From Plasmodium coatneyi (taxonomy: Eukaryota; Apicomplexa; Aconoidasida; Haemosporida; Plasmodiidae), in assembly GCF_001680005.1 (NCBI RefSeq), contig NC_033556.1, forward strand, positions 558,001 through 622,000: a stretch of DNA of 64,000 nucleotides, given 5' to 3'. Below, one piece after another: positions 20,093 through 31,607 of this stretch. The stretch's first letter is position 1. Every line of letters begins with the position of its first letter. Made by a program: the position numbers and the translations under genes. The notes under the pieces are model-generated. The model saw only the letters and a list, made by a program, of their open reading frames with translations, searched no databases and had not been told where the DNA came from.

Positions 20093-22226
20093 CTACGCGG
20101 CCTGCCTGTCGAACATGATGGAGAGGAGAAGAATGTCTCCGATCTCGTAGTCCAACGATAGCAGCGTCTTGTTGTCCTCCCGGTAGTTGTACTTGGTACT
20201 GTGGACGCGGGATAAGAAGGTCAATTCCTTCTTCTCATTAGAGTATACCTTAAACACCCAGTGGGCGTCCCTCTTCCGGCTCTCCTGATAAAAGTCCTTA
20301 ACTAACGTTACGATCTCACGCATGGTGATGTCCAGCCAGGCATAGATCTGCAACTCGTTGCTCTGCACTCCGCTTTCTTTGCAAAGTTTGACGTCCTCCA
20401 CGTCATTGTATTCGTCGTCTAGCTTATAGAACAAGCGCAGAAGAAATGGGCACGTCTTCTCCCGGTCGATCATCCCATTGGGGATTCTACCTTCATCGAA
20501 CCTGTTACTACCATGCTCCTGGTAATACTCATGTCTTCTGTGATTAGTCAAAATGGCCACATCTTTTTTATGCTCAGCCTGATCGTACTTGTGGTACCGA
20601 TAGGGGGGCATCATCTGTCTGTATGACGGTCGCTCCATTCGATCCTCCCTTTCTATATATATTTTTCTTTCAAATTCCCGAGGGTGTGTTCCTCCATAGG
20701 GTTGCCATTCTCGGTCCCTAAACCTGGGCACTTCCTCTTGTTCCTCCGTCATTCTTGGCCTCCCCCCCATGAAGGGGTCTCCTCTCTTAAACCTGGGGTG
20801 CAAAAATGGGTCATCACCCTCATCATGGTTGTGATGAATACCATCCTCTCCTCTCCTTCCTCCAGTCCCTTCTCGCCTGCTTCGTACCATTACGGTACCA
20901 TAATGTGCCATCCTTCCTTTGGCTCGGTATCTCTCGTCACTCCTAATTGAAACGGCTAAATCTGCCGACTCAGCATCACTCAAGTAGGGTCTTCTTTTTT
21001 TACGCGTGGGGACATGATTGGACCGGGACTGTACCTCATCGGAGTAGGAGTCCGTAGTGGACTCATACCCATCTGCATCACTTCTTCGCCCATTTCGGTT
21101 CGCTTTATATGCCCTACTTTCTTTTTTTATTTTCTTTTTATTTTTCTCCACCCGTCTTCTTTCGTCCCCCCCGAGCGTATCTGTATGCCCCTTCGTGCTG
21201 CCTCTATGGGAATGCCTTTTCCGAAGTGGACTCCTACCATCGTCGTGGTGATAGTTGTGGTGCTCCTCCGATGGGGACTCCCCTGAGTTGCCTCTCCAAT
21301 TATGGTACTTTGGGTTATTGAACTTATCACGAACATGTTCCACCCTTGAGTTGTGTTTATAGGTCTGTTCTTCGCTGCTTCTACGTTTGGTCCTTCTTGT
21401 GCTTCGATCATCTGCCAATTTTTTTTTTTCTTTTTTTTCTCCTTTTCGATTCTTCTTCCGAGCTTAGACTGCCTGAGTAGGAGGGCTCTCTGCTTGCTCC
21501 CCTCATTGATCCGTTTCTTTTCTTCATCACATAATTTGCTGATCCTTTTCTTTTTCCTCCCTTGTCTTCATCGTACCTATGATGGTGGTTCCTACTGGAA
21601 AGATAATCACTGCTCACTTTTTTTTGGATTTTCTTTTTCCGTTTGTCACTGTGATGCTTGTAATTAAGGTCACTTATGCTCTCCAGGTCCATATCAGCAT
21701 CGGTGTAGCTGCTGGAGAGGCTGAAGCTGCTCAGCTTGCTGTATCTTCCTTCTCCCTCCCCCAACTTGTGCTTCCCTTTCCTTTTGACCTCCTTCTTCCT
21801 TTTTCGTTCTTTTCTCTCTCGACTATGGCGGCTATAGGAGCTTTCTCCACTGCTGTCACTTCTACCGTGGCTATCGCTGGAACGGCGCCTTCGCTTCTCC
21901 CCCCTGTCCTTGTTCCTCTTCACTCTGTGGCTGCTACTTTTTTTATCCCTTTTCTTTTCTCTCTTCCTTTTCCTATCGCCCGTCTTTCCGATGTCGCCAG
22001 CGGAGAGCAGACTCATGGAGCTCCTATAGGACTTCTCAGAGGCGTCCTCTTTTTTTCTCCTCTTATACTCCTCACGTGATTTCCCCTTATTACTCCTTTT
22101 GTCACGCTCACCATCACGCTCGCTTCCACCTTCGCTGGGCTCCACGAGATTCTCTTCCCCATCTCCACTTTGGGTGTCATCCCCCTTGTCGTTTTCCAGA
22201 ACGGAGCTTTTCTCGCTGCTGCTCAT
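20093..22226 (-). CDS. SAP18-domain protein with long Ser/Arg/Lys-rich N-terminus; frameshifted in this sequence
   Basis: The C-terminal ~120 residues match SAP18, the Sin3/HDAC-associated and ASAP/exon-junction complex subunit: EKTCPFLLRLFYKLDDEY, SNELQIYAWLDITMREIV, LVKDFYQESRKRDAHWVF, LDYEIGDILLLSIMF. The upstream ~590 residues are charged and RS/RE/SDD-rich (KSYRSSMSLLS, SSDSHGRSDSSGESSYS), as in splicing-associated factors. From ATG at 22226 the frame runs to a TGA at 21408. The rest continues in the -1 frame from an 11-T run (plus strand 21419-21429). Removing one base would join them into about 711 residues with no other break. Likely nuclear. The frameshift is probably a homopolymer error. 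Confidence 0.85.
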
Positions 22227-22511
22227 TCTGGGGTGGCAACTTTGACGCTGTACGGAATGGATAGAAATAGGTTTTGGGAGGTTCGCTTCCTTCCCTGTCT
22301 TGGCTGCCCTTTCACGTAGCGGTGTGTCCCCCAGTGTACACGTTGCCCCGGTAGAACCTTCTCCCTATTCGTCGCGCAAAATGAGGGAAGCACACTCGTG
22401 CGGCTTGATCAAGTGACAACAAAGCAAAGTCACTGTTGGTTAGGTAAACCAACCTTTGAGCTAACGGAAGGAGCTACACTGAGTGAGGCACCTTCCTTAC
22501 TGCGAAGATTA

Positions 22512-22549
<38 letters not shown>

Positions 22550-22791
22550 AACATACGGACGTGCAGAAGGACCTACCGAGTGGTGAGAACCCTCTCATCA
22601 TAATCACGCACAAAGCGGTTAGAATTCATATACCTTTTGGGGGTAGGTACACAACGTAGGGATGCAACCTCCCAATGATTCGCACAAACAATGGAGCTTC
22701 ATACGCGATGCAGCTACACGCTGTATGTCCCCACGTCGATTTGCCTCCTTCAAAAAAGAAGCTTCGAATGACCTTCTAATAGGCAGGAGGG

Positions 22792-22823
<32 letters not shown>

Positions 22824-22995
22824 ATTCTTTCTGGATCATTCCACTGTGAAGATAGTATGATCACCATACCTCCACACGTGGCTTCTGATGTAATAGGAAT
22901 GACGTAAAAACGGGACCATCACACTTTATCCATCGCTCTACGTACAGTAACCGCCGCAACCGTTGGTCATTACATATGCCCACACAAGCACCTCT

Positions 22996-23029
<34 letters not shown>

Positions 23030-25328
23030 TCCAATTAGTTATATGCGTAAGTTATCATCACCGAGTGGGGTGGCACAAATAAAGAGAAAGAAGAACCCAC
23101 ACCTGTTTACTACGCCCCGGCGCCTTTTGTATTTCCCATCACCCATACGGAAAAAGGAAATAGTAACTTTGGAGATTGTGGTGAGGAACACACTAGTCTC
23201 ACTCAATGTTGTTCCTTTTTTTTTTCTTTTTTTCCTCTTTCATTTTGCCTCTATTTTGGGCACATGGGTAACAATTCGCCAGTCCCCCCCTGCGCCGCCA
23301 CGTATATACGTGAATATAGCTAGCCAAGTGTGGGAAACAGTTCGAAACAAAAAAAATGGATAAATGTTGGCGAGGCACCCTTCTCCTCTACAAAGTGGTA
23401 CCACTAATGTGATTGTGATATATGACGAAGAAGAACATTCCATGGGGAGACAAACCAGTGGCCATTTAAAAAAAAAAAAAAAAACGAATTAAACCAGTAG
23501 AGGAACACATGGGCGAATGGCACAGTTGGTCCACATTTGTCATCCCTTTTAACGGTTGGGAGAGTCGACACGCAGTTTGATCACACCCTTATCATGGGCA
23601 CCAAATGAATGCCTACTCAATCTGACGCATGAATAACGATACCCCAATTGTTTCTCCTTCGAGCAGCAGGTGTTATGAATGCGGAGTGTTCCTAGGGAAG
23701 ACGCGTCATCACGTTGGTTCACTCAGCTGAGCAATCAAATGTCTACCCTTCATCTTAATTTAAGTTCCTAGCGGTGCATTTTTTTTCTTTTTTTTTTGTA
23801 CATGCTTACAAATGGGGCAGAGGACAAGATGGGGAATCCCCTTCGAATGGATAACAAAACCACCATCCTTTTTGGGGGGAATATCCCCCGTCATTTAAAG
23901 GAGCCATTGCGTTTTCCATGTGGGCAGCTAATAGGGCTAATATGTGTGCATTCCTTTAAGGCTTTACTAGTCATCCCACGCTGGTCGATGCGATATGCGT
24001 CAGCTGGCTGGCTACATTTCTCACAGCGGGGCCAATCAAACAGGGCGGAGGCGCACTTCTATACTCCCCCGTTTGTGCGTACAGCGAGGATTATAAATTT
24101 TCTCACAAAATGAGCGGTGTCCATTTCGCTACTTCCTATTAGGGAAGCCGCTCACAATTGAAGGAATCTGCGCCTTTTCATATGCCCCTTCTATGCTTCT
24201 CTCCCCCGCGTTGTCGTCATCCTACTGGATGAGTAACCATGCAGACCCCGCTATAGCCAATCATGAGGGCAATTTTTACACACAGCGAACGTGCTCGCTG
24301 AGGCAACCAAAATTGGCAAACGCTGGACGGACGTTTTTATTACCAACAGTTATTTGCCCCCCCCCCCGTTGGAAGTTCTGTCCGTTGCGCCGCCCCCGAT
24401 ACGTTTGCAGTGGTGGACATTTTCACCGCTTCGTCACTTTCGTTACCTTCCCAAGTCACCTAACGTCATCCCACATTACGATATGCCATCTTTATTTTTC
24501 CCTTTTCCCCAACCTGTGGCTGTGAAGTTTTCTATCGTGCAGCATATTGCATGCATAAGTGAAGCACCGTCGAACAGCAAACGTACGTATTGGCTGACGT
24601 TCACGTGTGGCTGTACGCGAATGAACTTTTCATCTCCAGGCAAGCTGTGATAGATGGCCAAACTGGAATGCGTGTCGATGCGCATATATGATTATCCGCC
24701 CGTGACGCACTCGCGCAGCATATGGGGGCATACGCACGAAAACTACACACGTCGTACGTGGATACAAAAAGCAGCGTCGCCAAAATGCATTCGTCCGAAA
24801 TGGATAAAACGAGTCAAATTGAGTGAACAAACTCCCCATTCTGTGCATCCTTCGGGTTAGTCAATTTGGTCATGACAAGCATTTTTTTTTTTTTTTATAT
24901 ACAATATACAGTGCAGTAATTCGTGACCCTTTTTTTTTTTTTTTAACAATTTCCTCCCCGCGCGGTCAGTTTCGATGAAGGAAAAAAAAAAAAAAAATGA
25001 AGAGCGAAACAGCGGGAAAAGTCAACTAGATCGCATAAACTGTTAATAACTACATTAAGTACCACCTCCTTATGGGCGTGTATTCCTGTTCATATGCATT
25101 TCCCCACGGCTGTGCGCCCGCCGGCGCCGTTTCTGCCCCGCAACTGACGTGATATCTTTGCTCACGTTGACGCAGCGACCCACGGTCACGTCTGTAGGAG
25201 AATTGGCGGCGGTAATATAAACAGTGATAAGCAGTGCAATCACCACGACATTTGGTAGCACAGTCACGTGGATCACCGCCCCCACGATAACCATCGCCAT
25301 CGCAGTGAGTACTTCCACCACCGCACGA
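22227..25328. other. 3.1-kb divergent intergenic region
   Basis: It lies between the starts of the SAP18-domain gene (minus) and the RCC1 gene (plus), so it holds both 5' regions. It carries long A/T runs at about 22511-22546, 22791-22818 and 22998-23024, and shorter ones at 24882-24897, 24930-24944 and 24980-24996. Open frames here lack domains or core-like composition. No RNA gene was recognised. Confidence 0.6.
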
Positions 25329-27368
25329 ATGAAGGTGAAGAACACGCTGTTCATCTTCGGGTCAGGAGAGTGCGGCCAGCTGCCGCCCGAGTACTGCGCG
25401 GACTACGTGCAGGTGAACCCGACGGCCGTGCAGAACCTCCCGAACGACATCGACCAAGTCGTTTGTGGATCCATGCACACAATTATAAAGACGAAGGATG
25501 ATAGGCTGTTCTCCTTCGGGTGCAACGACATGGGCGTTCTCGGTAGGAAGACTCATGCCAACAGTACGAAGGACCCCGAACACTCCCCAACGTTACTGAA
25601 CTTCACCTGCAAGTCAAAGATTAAAAAAATCAGCTGCGGTGATAACCACACAGCGGTTCTTCTGGAAGATGGAAAGGTCTACATTACGGGGGGGTTTAGG
25701 GACTCCTGTGGGGTTATAGGTCTTCCTTCCTTCCATAAAAAGGGGGAAATAATACCCAAATCGGAAGAATTCGTGGAGGTAAAGTTTTCCTACGCGTACG
25801 ATGGGAACGCCTCAGATGGTTACGCTGACGAGGTGGAGAAACCCATGCAGGAGGGGGAGGTCATAATAAGTAACATAATATCGGGAGAAGACCACCTCGT
25901 GTGTCTGGAGCAGAGTGGTGAGTACATATACACCATGGGGAACAGTGACTCATGCCAAGTATGCAACACCTTCTACGATGTAGAAAATGCGCATGAGATA
26001 AGGAACAGGTACATCTTCCCCAACCGGTACCATTTCAAGGATCTTGGGTTCACTTCAAAGTTTAGGGACATCTACTGTGGTGGTAACAACACGTTTGTTC
26101 AGTTAGAAGCATCCTTAGATGTGTATGCAATTGGAAGAAATGCCTACGGATCATGTGGCGTATCCATGAGAGATAACATTATAAAGAAGTTTGCAAAAAT
26201 TGAAGAGCTGTCTTCGAAAGAAATTGTGCAACTCTGTGGTGGACAAAGCTTTACCGTCTGTTTACTTAAAAATAATGACCTCTACATTTGGGGTAACCGC
26301 GAAATATTGGGCATGGAATCTGAGGAGGACGCCTACTCTCCGCAAGAATTAACGTACTTCAAAAAGAAGAAACATCTCATTAAAACCATTTCTTGTGGAA
26401 CGGACCACTGCCTAGTCTTAACGGAGAGTGGGAAGCTCTTCGGATGGGGCACGGGTGGAAACGACTTTGAAGAAGACACATGCATCGCTGTTATAGAAAA
26501 GAATGAACCCTCAGAAATTGGCTTCCACAACTTTGTTACAAAAACGTTCAGCAAAGGTAGGAAAGAGAGCGAAGTATCTATTAGCCATATTCAAATTGTG
26601 TCCTTCGCGGGGGGATCATCCCACTGTGCTTTTATTACATCCCATGAGGACTCTGACAGGATGTCTATTAAGAGAGGTCACGATGAAATATATGAGGAAG
26701 AAGATATGTTCGCGAAAAAACACAGAAGGGAAAACTTCCCCCAGGTGGAAATGGACGCGGGGCAAAAGGAGGCGGTACATGAGGAAGATGCAACGAATGA
26801 ACAGGGTACAGATTTTTCCCTTATGGACAAACCTGAAAAGTTAGGAACTGGAGAGAACAAAAAAGGAAGCTTCTTCAAAGACCTCTTCTACAACCCACAA
26901 ACACCAGTTAATAGTAAGTACTACATACAGTCAAAGGATTTAGAAAACATGGACAGCGATCTTTTAGGCACCGTGGATAAGACCACCGTCAGTAAGGACA
27001 CTCAGAAAAGGAGAAGAAGTGTTAAAACTAAGCCCTACTTAAGCAATGAAAGTCCCACCAGGAGACAACCAAGGAGGTCTTGCAAAGAAAACATCAACCT
27101 GAGTGAAAAGACTTATAGGCAATTCTACCAAATTGTGGACACCCCTATATCGAAGAAGAAACGGAAGACGACACCTTCTTCTATGAGCAGGAACGTTAAG
27201 ATGAGGGGGTCCCCATCTGAGAGGACCAGCAAGTCTAGGTCCGTTGGTGGAAAGAGAGAAAGCGTAGAAAGGTCCTACTCTAAGAGAGACAACCCCAAAC
27301 ATGAATTCGCTTCGCAGACACCCGATGCGAAGGTTGTGAGGGTGAAATCATCCAAAATGAAGAATTAG
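25329..27368 (+). CDS. RCC1-repeat protein (regulator of chromosome condensation)
   Basis: A single exon of 679 residues from the ATG giving MKVKNTLFIFGSGECGQLP. The frame is open for 35 codons further upstream, but those residues are Thr/Ile-rich and unlike the family, so the internal ATG is preferred. The N-terminal ~440 residues form RCC1 propeller repeats with the usual G.N..G.LG and CG..H blocks: VVCGSMHTIIKTKDDRLFSFG, ISCGDNHTAVLLEDGKVY, LCGGQSFTVCLLKNNDLYIWG, ISCGTDHCLVLTESGKLFGWG. The last ~220 residues are basic with KKRRR-like clusters and SPTRR/SPSER motifs. In other eukaryotes RCC1 is the Ran GTPase exchange factor on chromatin. Whether this protein acts on Ran or is another RCC1-type protein cannot be told here. 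Confidence 0.87.
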   Translation: MKVKNTLFIFGSGECGQLPPEYCADYVQVNPTAVQNLPNDIDQVVCGSMHTIIKTKDDRLFSFGCNDMGVLGRKTHANSTKDPEHSPTLLNFTCKSKIKKISCGDNHTAVLLEDGKVYITGGFRDSCGVIGLPSFHKKGEIIPKSEEFVEVKFSYAYDGNASDGYADEVEKPMQEGEVIISNIISGEDHLVCLEQSGEYIYTMGNSDSCQVCNTFYDVENAHEIRNRYIFPNRYHFKDLGFTSKFRDIYCGGNNTFVQLEASLDVYAIGRNAYGSCGVSMRDNIIKKFAKIEELSSKEIVQLCGGQSFTVCLLKNNDLYIWGNREILGMESEEDAYSPQELTYFKKKKHLIKTISCGTDHCLVLTESGKLFGWGTGGNDFEEDTCIAVIEKNEPSEIGFHNFVTKTFSKGRKESEVSISHIQIVSFAGGSSHCAFITSHEDSDRMSIKRGHDEIYEEEDMFAKKHRRENFPQVEMDAGQKEAVHEEDATNEQGTDFSLMDKPEKLGTGENKKGSFFKDLFYNPQTPVNSKYYIQSKDLENMDSDLLGTVDKTTVSKDTQKRRRSVKTKPYLSNESPTRRQPRRSCKENINLSEKTYRQFYQIVDTPISKKKRKTTPSSMSRNVKMRGSPSERTSKSRSVGGKRESVERSYSKRDNPKHEFASQTPDAKVVRVKSSKMKN

Positions 27369-29146
27369 ATAGCTCTTCCGAGGGGAATTCAAAAAGTTTT
27401 TCCCTTCCTTTCGTTACATTTTTTCCCTTTTTTTTTTTTTTTTTTTTTTTCTCATTCGTCAAGCATATGTATATGACTGCCATAGGAAGTGACGCATGCA
27501 ACATCAACGCGTGTGTATTTGCCATGCGCTACAGGTCCTCTCTCTCTCACAGATGCTGCTACTGTACTATCACCCCACCCAATGGGTCGTGCATTTTATT
27601 GTATGTGCCCACCTCATTTCGTTTGTTTCATAATGCTTAACCCTCTCTTTTTAGTGCACCTTCTTATAAGCCCGGCAGTGTGTCACCGTTTGGGTGCCCG
27701 TCGTTTATGTTCATTTTGTGATAGGGGCATCACGAAGCACGTCTGACGTGGCCCATCTAACATCGCCCGTGCAAAGGGGGATTTTTACCCATCGCATGCT
27801 GTGTTCCTTGTTTCTCTGTACCACCACTCTTTAGCCATTTGTACACTATCAGAATTAATAAAAACAAAATTGTATTCCTAAAAAAAATAACATTCTGCTC
27901 TGCCGCACGGGGAAGGGCAAAAACTTGTTCCCCTTGTCCACTTTGTACGTGTACATAATATGAGCGTTTACTGTACGATTGGTGGAATCGTTTGCGGGGC
28001 GTTTCTTCGCTTTGGGCTTGTACACATGTCGGATAACCGGGGATCGTTCATAGCAGGTGAAGCACCATTGGGCGGCGCCCATTTATGCCATATGCATGTA
28101 TACACACATATGTTACCTACCTTTAGCATGCGTGCAAAATTGTTATGACGCGAACGGGTCACGTGATTGCTGCATCGCCGGGCCAATGAATGACACATAA
28201 CGATTGATTGATCTGTTCCTTTCTCCAAAATGGATGCACAAGGCTGTGAAGGATCTACTTTTCAGTGCATCCTTCATTGAGAATTACCTCCCATGCAACA
28301 GTGCCACTTGTTGTGTGGTTATGAAAGGGGGCACCACCTCTCTGCAGTGAAATTCATCCTACATATAAGCGTTGTCACGTGATGGGTTGAAAAGGGCCCA
28401 AAAGTGTTACGGATCGGAACGCTTATTCTCTACGTGTGCACATTTTTTTTTTTTTCTTTTTTTTTTTGTATGAACAAGCAATATAATATGTGCCTATTTT
28501 TCGCTCCCTTTTGGCTAGCTAAACCGTTTTCTTATGAACACGAAATGTAATATATGTAGCTTTTTTTTTTTCTTTTTTTTTTTTACGACGTTTAGCCATT
28601 TCCGTATGAACAGGCAATAATTTTTTCCACTATTTTTTCTCCTTTTTGTGTATTCTTTTGTGTCCCCCATGCTAGTATGAGAACAGCGCGCCTGAGGAAA
28701 TGATCCCAAGTAAAGTCCTACCGTTTTGCCACCGCCCGTTCAGTCGTTCCCACTACAGTGGGAGGTAAAACTCAGGGGCGTTAACGTTTGGATGGGTTTA
28801 TTTTATGCAACTCGTGGCGAAGCAGATTCACGCACACGTAGGACGAAGAAGCACGTACCAATTTGGGGCCCCCCAAAAGATATAGAAACGCGTGCACACT
28901 TGCAAATGTGGAGTTCTACTTCCACGTAACTTCGATGCGCACTCTGGGATGCTTCCATGGTGAAAAAAATATTTTTTCCTTTCCATAATAAGTAGAACAG
29001 GAGCTGGTCATTTTTATATTTTTTTACAGCCCAGATGCAACCCTAATTCGTTTTCAAAAAATATATATGATTTAGTAGGAATCAACCACTCCTTGAAGCT
29101 ACTTTTTTTTTCCCCCCCTGAATAGGAAAAACGCATTTGGTTGACG
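27369..29146. other. 1.8-kb intergenic region
   Basis: It contains a T22 tract at about 27428-27449 and paired T-rich blocks at 28440-28470 and 28560-28585. Between them are three related segments with GGCTAGCT/TTAGCC and TATGAACA (28470-28620). No gene is seen. This may be a synteny junction (see findings). Confidence 0.55.
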
Positions 29147-29573
29147 ATGATTAAGTCACCCTTTTACAGCTTTAACAAGAACTCGTTGCTGGTGCAGTGC
29201 TTCAAGGGGGCGTGTGTCTACTACCTTCCGCAGAACTTGGCCGTTATAGGCGCTTTTTTATATTACCAGTATAGGGTATGACGGAGCGGGTGGATACGTG
29301 CGATGAGCAGTCAGAGGAAGCACTGCGTCGAGCGTTTCCTCCCTCATGTGTGCCCCAATGGTGCCGCTATTATATTGTTACTATTATTTTTTCAATTTTT
29401 CATTTTGTTATTTTTTTGTTTTTTTTCAGGTGAGCGAACTCACGGGCGGAAAGCGTGTTCCCGTGAAGAACCCGGACGAATCGATAGACAACTTTTTGGC
29501 GACAAAAAAGTTAAACCGCGATGAGGTAAAAGTGGAGTGGCGGAAAGATGTGTGCCACGTGTCCCTCACGTGA
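29147..29573 (+). CDS. Small two-exon membrane protein, unknown function
   Basis: Exon 1 (29147-29275) encodes 43 residues ending LAVIGAFLYYQYR before gtatga. Exon 2 (29430-29573) follows ttttttcag and encodes VSELTGGKRVPVKNP onward to HVSLT-stop. The junction is phase 0; total 90 residues. One hydrophobic segment (residues 29-41) follows a short basic/aromatic start, as in small inner-membrane or ER-anchored subunits. Exon 2 is hydrophilic (DESIDNFLATKKLNRDEVK). The clean splice signals and codon pattern support a real gene. I do not recognise the family. It is convergent with the coatomer epsilon gene, 50 bases away. Confidence 0.65.
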
Positions 29574-29623
29574 GGAGGAAGCTTACCCCTCCTGCAAGCA
29601 GGGGATCGCTTGACGAGGAGGAG

Positions 29624-30607
29624 CTAAAACTGCGCAACGAAGTTATCAACCGCATCGTCGATATTTTTCAAAACGGATAAGCTCTCATGTGAGGGGAAGG
29701 AATCGTAAAGCTTATCCAAGAAGTCATTCGCCTCGTCCAGCTCGTACAAATATAAAGAGCATGTAATTAAATTGTAAAGGGCATCCCCATTTGTGGGATC
29801 CTCCTTTAGTGTATTTTTCAAAAACTCCTTCGCATCATTGAACTCGTAGTTTAAAATATTCGACACACCCTTCCCATTTAGAATGACGGTGGAGGAGTCG
29901 TTCACGGTGGATCCAAACATAGACTCCAAGTCGTCAAAGATTAAAAAGGCTTCTTTCTGATTTTCTGTATATAGGTAAAATATGGCTAGCATAATTTTTA
30001 CGATGGGTATTTCATCATTCATCCGTTTGTAATCTTCTATAATTTGACTGACCAAATCGTGTCGGTTCATGAGGAGGAGAAGAACGATTTTTGCGGACGT
30101 CACTTCTATTGGGCCATCTGCTAGTAACTGGAAGCACTCCTGTAACTTGTTGCAGTCGAATAGGAGTCTACTCTTTAGGATGTTTCCATTGGGGGAGGTT
30201 ATTTTCATCTTTTCCACTTCGCTCAGCAGTGCTGCTTCTGCTTCCATGGCGAGATTCCCCTTCGCCTTCTTCTCTTTCAAGTAATAATGCTCATAGTATT
30301 TGCATAACCACTGGAGGTTCTCATTTGGGGACTTTTTCAAACCTAGCAGAGTTTCCTTCTCGTTCCTTCGCATGTATATTTGATATATGTACTCCTCCGC
30401 TTCCTTCCGCTCCTCTTTGCTAGCTGTCTCGAAGTTCCTCAGGCAGTAGTTCTCATACCCCGCGTAGAAGAAGTCACGAATCTGCGGGAGGTGGTATGTG
30501 GTAGGTGGAAGGTTGTTAGGGTGGCGTATCAGTCATCTGGTCGCTCGGCGTTCATACAATCGCGCAGGATCTTATGAGCCTACACTCACCTGCAGTATGC
30601 CATCCAT
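29624..30607 (-). CDS. Coatomer subunit epsilon
   Basis: Part of the COPI coat that moves cargo from Golgi to ER. Exon 1 (30607-30590) encodes MDGILQ. Exon 2 (30480-29624) continues IRDFFYAGYENYCLRNFETA and the helical TPR-like body, including LLLLMNRHDLVSQIIEDYKR, MLAIFYLYTENQKEAFLIFD and the conserved C-terminal repeat GDALYNLITCSLYLYELDE. The junction is phase 0 with gtgagt donor and cccgcag acceptor. The length, about 291 residues, matches epsilon-COP (about 300). The 109-base intron carries a short GGTAGGTGGAAGGTTGTTAGGG stretch like the antigen-gene minisatellite. No lesion. Confidence 0.83.
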
Positions 30608-31607
30608 GGCGGGCACGTCAAAGGGTGGATGATACGCGTCGGGGTCAAGGGGGGAATGCGTGCCCAACCAGGCACGTGTGGGTTGCAAGTGGCAGAATTG
30701 GGGAAGTAAAAAAGTGGAAAAGTAACAATGCTCTTACGGGACAAAGTGGTGAACGTGCGGGTCGCGCATCTCTCCTTCCTAGCGTGCGCTTAAATGAACG
30801 CTAAACGCGCACTGCCATATGGCAATTATAAAAAGAAAAAATATATAATATGAAAAAAACGTTAATTTTTTTTTTTTTTTTTTTTTCTTTATATTTCTCT
30901 TCGCCCCTTGGGCGCGGAAGGCCAACAACCTGCATGCAACGACCGGCGCCCTCCTTTTGTGCCCACATGAATTTTTTCCACCCCACCAAGGGGTATTATC
31001 CCCTTGAGGGCACAGCCTGATCATCCTGCTGAGGGATTAGTCCGACGCTACTGACCACTATTTACAAAGGTGCCCTCTTTGCACGTTAAAAATGGGATTA
31101 CAGTAGTAGCAGTCGTAATGGTGACAGGTGAAAAGGGTATCACATCCTGCCACACGTGAACTCGTTCATCCGGCGTGGAAAATAAAAAAATATCCTCTTA
31201 AAATGGGCGGAAATGCCAGACGTGGCTCGAAATGACACAACAACTGTTCCTTGGGCGTGAAAAAAAAAAAAAAAAAAAAAACACACTTTGTACACGCACA
31301 GGGGATATGGGTTCCTTCAAAAGGCACGCTCACATATGAGTTGAAAAAAAAAAAAAAAAAAGAGGGGAAGGAAGATACAACCAAATGACACAAAAACATT
31401 GGGCTTCCAGTTTGCTTCATCAATCGGTGTCCCACTTGGTAAGATACCTCAACGGAGGGGGGGATATCGTTACATTCATGGTTTTGACTAGCTCACAGGA
31501 TGGGGCGCTAAAAAAAAGGCAGCCTACCCAAGGGTTTCCTCCCACGCAAGCACACAGACAGGCACAGACGGAAATAAACAAAGACACCCCAGATATGGAA
31601 GGACCCA
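30608..31607. other. 1-kb intergenic region
   Basis: 5' side of coatomer epsilon and 3' side of the SEP/UBX gene. It contains poly(dA:dT) tracts at about 30866-30888, 31260-31281 and 31346-31361. No gene is seen. Confidence 0.6.

Noticed and set aside
20684..22079. Several plus-strand frames of 60-170 residues opposite the SAP18-domain gene
   Set aside because: They are antisense shadows of its Ser/Arg/Lys-rich coding sequence.
22227..25328. Search for an RNA gene or missing protein gene in the 3-kb divergent gap
   Set aside because: No tRNA-like cloverleaf, box motifs or domain-bearing frame was found; the frames are short and of mixed composition.
25224..25328. Upstream in-frame ATG of the RCC1 gene
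   Set aside because: The extra 35 residues are Thr/Ile-rich and unlike the family; the ATG at 25329 starts directly at the first propeller strand.
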